A stretch of 5,364 bases of DNA from Thiotrichales bacterium HSG1 (lineage in GTDB: Bacteria; Pseudomonadota; Gammaproteobacteria; Beggiatoales; Beggiatoaceae): the NCBI GenBank assembly GCA_030378125.1, contig JAUCGN010000125.1, forward strand, positions 1 through 5,364. Reading direction: 5' to 3'. The notes beneath the pieces were generated by a model. It ran no database searches and was not told where the DNA came from. It was given only the letters and a program-made list of their open reading frames with translations. This document shows, piece by piece, positions 1 through 5,218 of the stretch (positions are counted from its first letter, which is position 1; each line of letters begins with the position of its first letter). Made by a program: the position numbers and the translations under genes.

Positions 1-60
1 ATAGGATATATACATGGATAAGGTACATTTTGCTGTTGATGGACGACTTATTTCTCTCAT
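1..60 (-). CDS. Partial IS transposase, N-terminus only
   Basis: On the minus strand, an ATG at 60-58 opens a frame that runs to the window edge. It gives 20 residues beginning MREISRPSTAKC and ending in an aromatic-rich stretch with YISY. From memory, this resembles the N-termini of IS4/IS701-type DDE transposases common in cyanobacteria and Beggiatoa-like bacteria; the family assignment is a recollection and not proven by 20 residues. The frame has a TAA stop 13 codons upstream and no other ATG between, so the start is well defined. No strong ribosome binding site is visible, as is common for transposases. The catalytic domain lies outside the window, so it cannot be judged whether the transposase is intact. 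Confidence 0.5.
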   Translation of the reverse strand, partial: MREISRPSTAKCTLSMYISY

Positions 61-107
61 TGGATTCTTTTCTATAGTTTTTTTGGATGATCCATATTAT
101 AATATTC

Positions 108-127
108 TTGTCAATGCGTAAGTCCTA
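108..127 (-). repeat. IS terminal inverted repeat, left copy
   Basis: Minus-strand sequence TAGGACTTACGCATTGACAA matches 5199-5218 at all 20 bases. It contains the TAA (119-121) that closes the DUF4407 reading frame upstream, so the gene disruption and the repeat coincide. Confidence 0.85.
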
Positions 128-139
128 GAAATATATAAA
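108..139 (+). promoter_or_regulatory. Possible hybrid promoter created by the IS insertion
   Basis: The outward-facing IS tip supplies TTGTCA (108-113), one mismatch from the -35 consensus. The flanking DUF4407 DNA supplies TATATA (132-137, spacing 18) or TATAAA (134-139, spacing 20). An IS-supplied -35 joined to a resident -10 is a known way for IS ends to switch on adjacent genes. Here it could keep the truncated DUF4407 gene and the FGE-like gene transcribed. The -10 and spacing are not ideal and the region is AT-rich, so this is only a candidate. Confidence 0.3.
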
Positions 140-892
140 GTTCAAGAGGAAACTATTAGAAAAAAAAATGAACAGCAAAGAAAAAATATTGAAAAAATCC
201 AACAAAATATAGCAAAATATGAAGAAGATATTAAAGAATTCAGAAAAATACAAGAAGGGATTAGAAATAAAAAGGATGAATTAAGTGAAAAACTTATAAA
301 AGAAGATATGGATGGGGATATGTCTGCATATCCACCAAGATCGGCCGGTAAAGGTTCAGTATATTATGCTTTAGAAGAACAGTATAATGAAAATATAAAG
401 GAATTTGATAAGCAAATTAAAATAGTTGAACAAAAACAAAATCAAATAACTGAATTGGAAAACTTATTAAGAAAAGAAATAGACAACTTAAATAATTTAG
501 AAAATACTGAAATTGATATTTTAAATAACAATAGAGGTGAATATAATGGTTTTGCAGAAAGAATAACAGCATTTTCTAATTTAAAAAATAACGATAACTC
601 AGTTTGGTTTACTTATCTGTTTATAACGTTACTTTTTATTTCTATTGAAACTGCCCCAGTTTTCGTAAAAATAATATCAAAAAAAGGCCCATATGATACT
701 TTATTGGAGATTGAAAATAATATCGTTGTAGTAGAAGGAAAAATAAACAGACTAAATAATAAAACAACAAAAGAAAAAAATATTGTTACCCCTGAAAAAA
801 ATTTTATAAAAAAAGTACCTAAATATAAAAAAAATAGGTGGCGTGAAAGATATGAAGAAACTATTCAGTTAAACAAAAATATTAAAAATTAA
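128..892 (+). pseudogene. DUF4407-family membrane/coiled-coil protein, 5' end removed by IS
   Basis: The frame is open from the IS boundary to the TAA at 890-892, about 255 residues. It begins LEIYKVQEETIRKKNEQ, which matches the stretch following the third membrane helix in DUF4407 proteins (pattern PLELKIFEKEI). A long charged coiled coil follows, then one hydrophobic helix (FTYLFITLLFISIETAPVFV, about 602-665) and the family-typical IETAPV...GPYDTLLE segment, then a basic, lysine-rich tail. Family members are usually around 350 residues with three N-terminal membrane helices; those helices are missing, so the protein is probably non-functional or altered. The only in-frame ATG near the 5' end is at 308, giving 194 residues, but it lacks a well-spaced ribosome binding site. 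The function of DUF4407 is not known. The FGE-like gene follows 13 bases later on the same strand, suggesting a former operon. Confidence 0.75.
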
Positions 893-905
893 AGAGTAAT
901 ATTAT

Positions 906-1682
906 ATGCTAAAAAGTTCGGAACCAAAAATGATATATGTTGAAGGTGGTTCTTTTAAAATGGGAAATGAACAAGTTGGTTATGAAAATGAACAACCAGT
1001 ACATGAAGTAACTGTAAATAGTTTTTATATAAGTAAATATCCGATTACCGTCAAACAATATAGACTATTTTGTGAAAAAACTGACAAAAAAATGCCAGAA
1101 AAACCATCATGGGGTTGGTTAAATGATCATCCAATAGTTAATGTTAGTTGGCATGATGCTAAAGATTATTGTGAATGGTTGAATGGTAGACTTCCTACTG
1201 AAACAGAATGGGAATTTGCAGCTAGAGGAGGCAAACAAAGTAAATTTTATGAATATAGTGGTAGCAACGAAAAAACACTAAAACACTTTGCTTTGTATAG
1301 TAAATGTAAAACTTATATTGTTGGCACTAAAAAACCAAATGAACTTGGATTATTTGATATGAGCGGTAATGTTTGGGAATGGTGTATGGATTGGTATGAT
1401 AATTATGATATAAAATCACAAATAAATCCGAAAAATATTTCTAAAGGTGATAAAAGGGTTCAACGTGGTGGTAGTTGGCGTACTGGTATCTTCCAGTTAC
1501 GAAGTACAAATCGCAATAAAGAAAATCCTAATTCAAAATATAATGATGTTGGATTTAGATTGGTAAGAGATATACCTATAGAAAAAATTACCCAATTAGA
1601 GAAACAACTTATCACAATAGAACAACAAATTAATGAATTGCAACAACCAATTGCTAAATTAGAAAAAAAGCTAATTAGTTAA
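906..1682 (+). CDS. FGE/sulfatase-modifying-factor-like protein with C-terminal coiled coil, lacking catalytic cysteines
   Basis: The 258 residues cover a near-complete FGE-sulfatase (SUMF1-type, C-type-lectin-like) fold. Family blocks in order: YVEGGSFKMG (11-20), PVHEVTVNSFYISKYPITVKQY (31-52), PIVNVSWHDAKDYCEWL (76-92), RLPTETEWEFAARGG (95-109), NELGLFDMSGNVWEW (145-159), RVQRGGSW (184-191) and the closing GFRLVRD (216-222). True formylglycine-generating enzymes carry two active-site cysteines shortly after RGGS; here that stretch (192-216) has none, so sulfatase activation is unlikely and a binding or scaffold role is more plausible. Residues 225-258 form a heptad-rich tail (ITQLEKQL, INELQQPIAKLEKKL), probably a coiled coil that could pair with the DUF4407 coiled coil upstream. 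The start at 906 has AAAGAG upstream; M9 is an alternative. The stop overlaps that of the convergent flotillin-like gene by four bases. Confidence 0.88.
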   Translation: MLKSSEPKMIYVEGGSFKMGNEQVGYENEQPVHEVTVNSFYISKYPITVKQYRLFCEKTDKKMPEKPSWGWLNDHPIVNVSWHDAKDYCEWLNGRLPTETEWEFAARGGKQSKFYEYSGSNEKTLKHFALYSKCKTYIVGTKKPNELGLFDMSGNVWEWCMDWYDNYDIKSQINPKNISKGDKRVQRGGSWRTGIFQLRSTNRNKENPNSKYNDVGFRLVRDIPIEKITQLEKQLITIEQQINELQQPIAKLEKKLIS

Positions 1683-3391
1683 TTATTTTCCAATTGTTCA
1701 ATTAATTTTTTACCACCCGGCATATTCTTTACTACATTAGTAACATCATTATAAAGTTGTTTATTATTATCATCATTTTTTAACATTTTCACAATTTCCA
1801 ACATAATTGGTATAGCTGTTCCTACATTCATAATGGTACTTAATGTTGAATTAAAAGGTGATTTTAAATCAGCATCATCTTGTTGATTTAAGTTACCTAA
1901 ACCATTTATGTTTAAGAATTTAATACTATCAATTTTTTCGGCTGGTAACATAAGATTTTTAACAATTGTTGGTAACATTGGTATAAGCTGTTGAATAATT
2001 TGAGCATTAATTCTCTGTTGATTAATAGAATTTTCGGCTTCAGTTTTAGCACGTATGACTTCTGCCTCAGCATTGCCTATTTTTGCTAAAGCTTCAGCGT
2101 CTTTCTCTGCTGCCATTAAGTTATTTTCTGATGCTTCTTGTTTGGCATCTGCTATTACCTTAATTTCATTAGCTTCAGCATTGGCTTTAGCTTGAGTTGA
2201 TGCAAATTGGATTTGAGATTTAGTTTGAGCTTTGATATTATCTATTTCTTTCTCGCCTTTTGATTGTTCTATTTCTTTAGCATTTTTTGCTTTAATTTCA
2301 GCTATATTTTTTTCTTCTTCTTGTTTAGCTATTGTTGTCAACAATTCAAGAAGTCCTTTTTTATCTTCGGCTTCTTGACGTTCTCTTTCTCGTTCTTTAG
2401 AACTTAATTGTTTCTTCCTTTCTTCATCTTTTAGCAAAAAAGATTGTTCTTGTTCTTTTGTAAATTCATCAATATAATATTTATGCTGAACTTCTAATAT
2501 TTTTCTATCTTTTTCAAACTCCATGCTTTTTTTTGTTTGTTGATCTTCTAACGCAATTTTCAAACCTTCAGTTTTGGATTTATCTATGGTTATTTTTCGT
2601 TCTGTTTCTTCACTAGATTTTGTTTGTTGTGTTTTTATTTTATCTTGTATTCTTTGAATTTTTAGTTCTTTAATTACTTTAATTCTATTCTGCTCAGAAG
2701 TAACTTGAGTAATTTTTCTTTTACCTCTTGCGTCACTTATATTGTTAGGATTATAAGCATTAAGATCGTGTAACATTTCAATTTCTATTATACGCATATC
2801 ACGTATATAATAGCCTTCAAACATCACTTGCCCTGTTTCTTCAATTCTTCCATCAATATGATTGCCTATTTTGTATAAAATTCGTTGTTTAAATTTAGCC
2901 CAACAGTCTTCTATATCAGAATCAAGCTGAGTATCATTTAAGTAGTCACCATTTATTTGTTCATAATTCATGGTTAGTGCAACTGATTTAAGTGCGTCTA
3001 AAAAAGTATTTTTGAAAAAATTTTCAACAAATCCAATATTAAAAGTATTTTTACAGCCAATTCTTTGAGATACTAATAAAACATCTTCTTCTGTATTATT
3101 AACTCCAATAATAAATTCTACTGATATCTCTATACGTATACCATCTTTACAAGATAAACTTTCGTATTTTACTCTTTCAACTGCTATAGTTTTAGTTTGA
3201 AGATCAATACATTTATAACTATGAATTATAGGAAATATTAAAGCCGAACCGGTACAGACCGTATACTGCTTGCTTAATTTTGAAGTTTTAATAATGACTT
3301 GAGTTGTCTCAATTTTCTTTTTTGAATAAATAAATACTGCAAAGAATAAAAAGCAAACTAGTAATAGTATGGTTAAATAGAGATTTTCCAT
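1679..3391 (-). CDS. SPFH/Band 7 flotillin-like membrane scaffold protein
   Basis: The 570 residues have flotillin architecture. There is one N-terminal membrane segment (about 5-22) followed by a KKK motif. An SPFH domain spans about 27-210, with CTGSALIFPIIHSYKCIDLQT resembling the flotillin GGGxxxxPI..xxLxLxT stretch. The junction AYNPNNISDARGKRKIT (212-228) follows. A very long charged coiled coil (about 225-460) has alternating basic/acidic runs (ERERER, 333-338) and alanine-glutamate repeats (AKANAEANEI, AAEKDAEALAKIGNAEAEV). The tail PAEKIDSIKFLNINGLG (483-499) is typical of flotillin C-termini. Flotillins oligomerise at the inner face of membrane microdomains and stabilise complexes or envelope integrity. 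The length is close to YqiK/flotillin size. No NfeD-type partner gene, often found next to flotillins, is present in the window. The start has no clear Shine-Dalgarno sequence but has a good promoter upstream. The last four bases overlap the convergent FGE-like gene. Confidence 0.87.
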   Translation of the reverse strand: MENLYLTILLLVCFLFFAVFIYSKKKIETTQVIIKTSKLSKQYTVCTGSALIFPIIHSYKCIDLQTKTIAVERVKYESLSCKDGIRIEISVEFIIGVNNTEEDVLLVSQRIGCKNTFNIGFVENFFKNTFLDALKSVALTMNYEQINGDYLNDTQLDSDIEDCWAKFKQRILYKIGNHIDGRIEETGQVMFEGYYIRDMRIIEIEMLHDLNAYNPNNISDARGKRKITQVTSEQNRIKVIKELKIQRIQDKIKTQQTKSSEETERKITIDKSKTEGLKIALEDQQTKKSMEFEKDRKILEVQHKYYIDEFTKEQEQSFLLKDEERKKQLSSKERERERQEAEDKKGLLELLTTIAKQEEEKNIAEIKAKNAKEIEQSKGEKEIDNIKAQTKSQIQFASTQAKANAEANEIKVIADAKQEASENNLMAAEKDAEALAKIGNAEAEVIRAKTEAENSINQQRINAQIIQQLIPMLPTIVKNLMLPAEKIDSIKFLNINGLGNLNQQDDADLKSPFNSTLSTIMNVGTAIPIMLEIVKMLKNDDNNKQLYNDVTNVVKNMPGGKKLIEQLENN

Positions 3392-3430
3392 TTTTTTGTG
3401 TTATATTTAGAGTTTAATGATTTTTCATCT

Positions 3431-3459
3431 AAAATATATTAATTTACTATAATAGTCAA
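3431..3459 (-). promoter_or_regulatory. Sigma-70-type promoter of the flotillin-like gene
   Basis: On the minus strand, TTGACT (3459-3454) and TATTTT (3436-3431) are separated by exactly 17 bases and lie about 40 bases upstream of the ATG at 3391. Predicted transcription would begin near 3424, giving a short leader of roughly 30 bases. The leader is A-rich, with no obvious Shine-Dalgarno sequence. Confidence 0.55.
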
Positions 3460-3487
3460 TATTGTTTGATTAATTACCCAACTTTAA

Positions 3488-3565
3488 ACCATCTTCACCA
3501 ACATCAACCACGAAATAGGTTTAGAACTTGTGCAAGTGGAATTAGAACAGATTAAAATTGTCTGA
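3488..3565 (+). pseudogene. Remnant of a gene 3' end, copy 1
   Basis: Read from 3488, the frame gives TIFTNINHEIGLELVQVELEQ and ends at TGA 3563-3565. Copy 2 at 4950-5036 gives the close match TIGFTNINHEIGLELVKVEFEQ before its own stop. Conservation at codon level (mostly conservative or third-base differences) indicates both derive from the C-terminal tail of the same protein family, which I cannot name. The reading frame is closed just upstream (TAA 3485-3487), and the final residues here are contributed by the AATCCTG-type repeat that starts at about 3549. This is therefore debris rather than a working gene. Confidence 0.5.
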
Positions 3566-3733
3566 ATCAGAATTTTCAGAATTAGAGAATTAACAGAATG
3601 TACAATCAAAACCAATTTGTTTTTAATGCTTTTAAATTCTGAAAATCCTCTAATCCTGAAAATCCTGATTCAGATATTATACGTTTTTGATTTAATCATG
3701 TTTTATCCTTTAATCCTGCATAATCTTGTTCAA
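3549..3733. repeat. AATCCTG-type degenerate repeat block
   Basis: Three related units built on AATCCTG/CAGGATT words are seen. One, reversed, covers about 3562-3600 (CAGAATTTTCAGAATTAGAG). One, forward, covers about 3635-3673 (CCTCTAATCCTGAAAATCCTG). A third, weaker, forward unit covers about 3700-3728 (ATCCTTTAATCCTGCATAATC). The edge GATTAAAATTGTCTGAATCAG matches a repeat I recall from many bacterial genomes as GTCTGAATCAGGATTTTCAGG. The block interrupts the segment that links the gene-tail remnant to the promoter; at the downstream copy these two parts are only about 30 bases apart. Confidence 0.6.
3562..3673. repeat. 26-base inverted repeat (potential hairpin)
   Basis: Arm 3562-3587 is the reverse complement of 3648-3673 at 24 of 26 positions, and similarity continues inward more weakly to about 40 bases. 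The loop is 60 bases. Both mismatches are A against C on the plus strand, which become U-G wobbles on the minus strand, so a minus-strand RNA could pair along the whole arm. No T-tract follows, so it is not called a terminator. Confidence 0.7.
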
Positions 3734-3736
3734 AAT

Positions 3737-3766
3737 TTGACACAAATAATCAACAAGGAATATAAT
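3737..3766 (+). promoter_or_regulatory. Near-consensus sigma-70 promoter for the nuclease gene
   Basis: A perfect -35 TTGACA (3737-3742) and a perfect -10 TATAAT (3761-3766) are separated by 18 bases. Transcription would start near 3773, leaving a leader of about 25 bases that contains the ribosome binding site. The -35 lies in a 17-base segment (3731-3747) that recurs downstream of the gene at 5066-5082 with one change (TTGACA to TTGATA). Confidence 0.7.
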
Positions 3767-3783
3767 TAAATCTCAACTAAAAT

Positions 3784-3788
3784 AAGGA
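3784..3788 (+). promoter_or_regulatory. Ribosome binding site of the nuclease gene
   Basis: AAGGA lies 9 bases before the ATG at 3798. Together with the promoter just upstream, it makes 3798 the firm start choice. Confidence 0.7.
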
Positions 3789-3797
3789 AGTTAAACC

Positions 3798-4919
3798 ATG
3801 AAAGACCCCAAAGCCATATATTACGGCAAAATTGAACTTATCCCCGGAATTATTTGCGATGGATACGTGTTGGATGATGGTACTGCGGTTATGAGTGAAA
3901 ATGGAGTTGCTGAACTTTTAGGAATAAAACGTGCACCTCTTCAACGCATTGCACCTAAATGGCCTCCAAAAACGCTCAAACCGTTTGTTGACAGGGTTCA
4001 AGGCATTGCACCTAAACTGATAAACGTAGTAGCTAAAAATAGCCCTTATCAAGGAAGAAATATAGTTGTTTATGACAGTAAATTTATTGAATCTTTTATA
4101 CGTGGATATGCTTTAGCATTAGCACATCATAAACTAAGACCAAATCAAACTCATATTGGAGACAGATGTGTTATTTTACAGTCTGCTCTTGTTCGTACTG
4201 CATTAGAAGTAGCCATCAAACAAGCCTGTGGCCTATCCCCAAACATCCAACAAATCGCCCAACAAAACTACGTCGAACTAATCAAACAATTCGGCTTCAC
4301 CTGTTCCTTCGACAACGAAATAGCTACCAAAAAAGACATCGTTGATTTCCTTGATATTCCAATCAGCACCCTCAACAGCTTCCTGAAAAAACGTCAAGAC
4401 GACATCCACCCAATCAAACTTGACCACAAAACCATCAAAGCCAATGGTGGTAAAGCAACTCGTATGAATGGCTACAGCCTAGAAGATGTCAGTAAAATAG
4501 CTCTTGGCATGGATTCAGTTATCGGCATTGAACTCAAAAAACAAGCATTCGGCCATATAGGAACCATAGCCAAACCAGATACCAAAGGTGAAATAGAATG
4601 GCAACAAGTACTTGGTCAAATATTTGAAGGGTTTGGTTTTCACCACAACTATACCATCGGCAGTTACCGAGCTGACTTCTTTGTCAAAGACCTGCGAATA
4701 ATCCTTGAATGCAATGGCTACGACAACCACCGCAACTACAACCAACAGCAAGAAGATCAACGAGAACAACTGCTTAAACAAAATTACAGCATCCTCCGTT
4801 TCCACCACAAAATCACCCCAGAAAAGCTATTCAACGGAATCCTCCAAGCCAAAATGGGTAAAGTGATAAAACTCTATGATATTGAACCTGTTTATCCAAA
4901 GACCTTATCAATATGTTAA
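3798..4919 (+). CDS. Putative DNA-binding protein with C-terminal DUF559/Vsr-like PD-(D/E)XK nuclease domain
   Basis: The protein has 373 residues. The C-terminal 110 look like a DUF559/Vsr-like nuclease: E267 in GEIEWQQVLGQIFEGFGF, D293 in SYRADFF, then IILECNGYDNH (301-311) with E304-x-N306, and QREQLLKQNYSILRFHH (321-337), the family's helix-strand ending. N306 stands where D or K is usual in strict PD-(D/E)XK motifs. The N-terminal part (about 8-66; DGYVLDDGTAVMSENGVAELLGI) resembles phage-regulator/antirepressor N-termini, and 177-200 (ATKKDIVDFLDIPISTLNSFLKKR) reads like a helix-turn-helix, so DNA targeting is inferred. No signal peptide or membrane segment is seen. It stands alone, without methylase or helicase, and is flanked by direct repeats, which suggests a solitary cassette. 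Codons shift from T/A-ending to C-ending around 4203. A homing-like or defence nuclease are both possible; the specificity is unknown. Confidence 0.78.
   Translation: MKDPKAIYYGKIELIPGIICDGYVLDDGTAVMSENGVAELLGIKRAPLQRIAPKWPPKTLKPFVDRVQGIAPKLINVVAKNSPYQGRNIVVYDSKFIESFIRGYALALAHHKLRPNQTHIGDRCVILQSALVRTALEVAIKQACGLSPNIQQIAQQNYVELIKQFGFTCSFDNEIATKKDIVDFLDIPISTLNSFLKKRQDDIHPIKLDHKTIKANGGKATRMNGYSLEDVSKIALGMDSVIGIELKKQAFGHIGTIAKPDTKGEIEWQQVLGQIFEGFGFHHNYTIGSYRADFFVKDLRIILECNGYDNHRNYNQQQEDQREQLLKQNYSILRFHHKITPEKLFNGILQAKMGKVIKLYDIEPVYPKTLSIC
3946..4016 (+). repeat. In-frame 14-base direct repeat inside the nuclease gene
   Basis: GCATTGCACCTAAA occurs at 3946-3959 and again at 4003-4016, 57 bases (19 codons) apart and in the same frame. 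It encodes the IAPK motif twice (residues 51-54 and 70-73). This could be a small duplication or coincidental codon reuse of a repeated motif. Confidence 0.6.
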
Positions 4920-4949
4920 TATTGGGTATTGTTGGGAACATCTCCTTGA

Positions 4950-5036
4950 TACCCAGAAACCATCGGTTTCACCAACATCAATCACGAAATAGGTTTAGAA
5001 TTAGTGAAAGTGGAGTTTGAACAAATGGAATCATAG
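4950..5036 (+). pseudogene. Remnant of a gene 3' end, copy 2
   Basis: After a TGA at 4947-4949, the frame reads YPETIGFTNINHEIGLELVK and continues to VEFEQMES and a TAG at 5034-5036. It matches copy 1 (3488-3548) closely. It happens to be in the same frame as the nuclease gene that ends at 4919, separated by that gene's TAA and this TGA, so it could be an old C-terminal extension of a longer relative or the tail of a different gene. There is no start codon of its own to make a credible protein. Confidence 0.5.
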
Positions 5037-5065
5037 CGATTAAAGTACATCCAACGCCATCAATC

Positions 5066-5082
5066 CAAAATTTGATACAAAT
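5066..5082 (+). repeat. Second copy of the promoter -35 segment
   Basis: CAAAATTTGATACAAAT matches 3731-3747 (CAAAATTTGACACAAAT) at 16 of 17 bases. It lies about 30 bases after gene-tail copy 2, in the same order as tail copy 1 and the upstream promoter. The -10 found upstream is not preserved here, so this copy is probably inactive. Confidence 0.6.
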
Positions 5083-5091
5083 CAATAACAG

Positions 5092-5198
5092 AGCGTGGCT
5101 AAAGACTAGCCTCTAAAAACACCTAAACTGTTTATTAATAAGGATTAAAGCGTGGCTAATAACTAACAAAAAAATATCTAAATCATTTATTAGTAATG
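5092..5198 (+). repeat. Two degenerate ~50-base direct repeats
   Basis: AGCGTGGCTAA starts both copies, at 5092 and 5149 (period 57). The copies continue with matching ACTA, A-rich run, CTAAA and TTTATTA blocks, differing by substitutions and a 2-base gap. The second copy runs up to the IS tip at 5199. No coding frame or RNA gene is recognised in this stretch. GGCTA/TAGCC (5097-5111) could form a very short hairpin in the first copy only. Confidence 0.6.
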
Positions 5199-5218
5199 TA
5201 GGACTTACGCATTGACAA
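5199..5218 (+). repeat. IS terminal inverted repeat, right copy
   Basis: It is a perfect 20-base match, in inverted orientation, to 108-127. The two tips face each other across the 5.07 kb between them, so that DNA lies outside both elements. Confidence 0.85.

Larger units (their letters stand above)
1..127 (-). mobile_element. End of an insertion sequence (body lies to the left)
   Basis: Read on the minus strand from 127, this stretch starts TAGGACTTACGCATTGACAA. The same 20 bases occur perfectly at 5199-5218 in the opposite orientation, as expected for IS terminal inverted repeats. A transposase-like reading frame starts about 65 bases inside the tip and runs off the window. The tip coincides exactly with the point where the DUF4407 homology of the following gene breaks off, which fixes the boundary at about 125-128. 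The bases next to the tip are TA in both copies, so TA could be part of the repeat or a target duplication. The partner end is outside the window, so the duplication cannot be tested. Confidence 0.75.

Noticed and set aside
2..121. Plus-strand frame through the IS end, with ATG at 14, ending in the terminal repeat
   Set aside because: It is antisense to the transposase start and ends in the repeat itself. It looked at first like the missing N-terminus of DUF4407 but shows no match to the family's membrane helices.
1465..1570. Diversity-generating retroelement variable region in the FGE-like gene
   Set aside because: The fold and position are right, but no template repeat or reverse transcriptase is in the window and the stretch is not rich in AAC/AAY codons beyond normal, so it is not annotated as such.
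906..1682. Assignment as a genuine sulfatase-activating formylglycine-generating enzyme
   Set aside because: The active-site cysteine pair expected after RGGS is absent and no sulfatase gene is nearby.
1676..1715. TTAATT...AATTAA followed by a T-run as a terminator of the FGE-like gene
   Set aside because: The stem is only A-T pairs and lies in the coding end of the convergent gene. In DNA this AT-rich such structures arise by chance.
3549..3733. CRISPR array
   Set aside because: The repeated words are short, partly inverted, unevenly spaced and degenerate, with no uniform spacers and no cas genes.
4515..4808. 97-codon open frame on the minus strand inside the nuclease gene
   Set aside because: It is antisense to a well-supported gene, has a low-complexity valine/leucine run mirroring the AAC/CAA-rich codons of the sense strand, and has no family resemblance.
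4922..4956. Inverted repeat TGGGTAT (4923-4929) / ATACCCA (4949-4955) just after the nuclease gene, as a terminator
   Set aside because: The 7-base stem has a 19-base loop and no following T-tract, so it is too weak to call a terminator.
5092..5198. tRNA or small RNA gene
   Set aside because: No cloverleaf or conserved loop sequences can be formed. Only a 5-base hairpin is present, in one copy.
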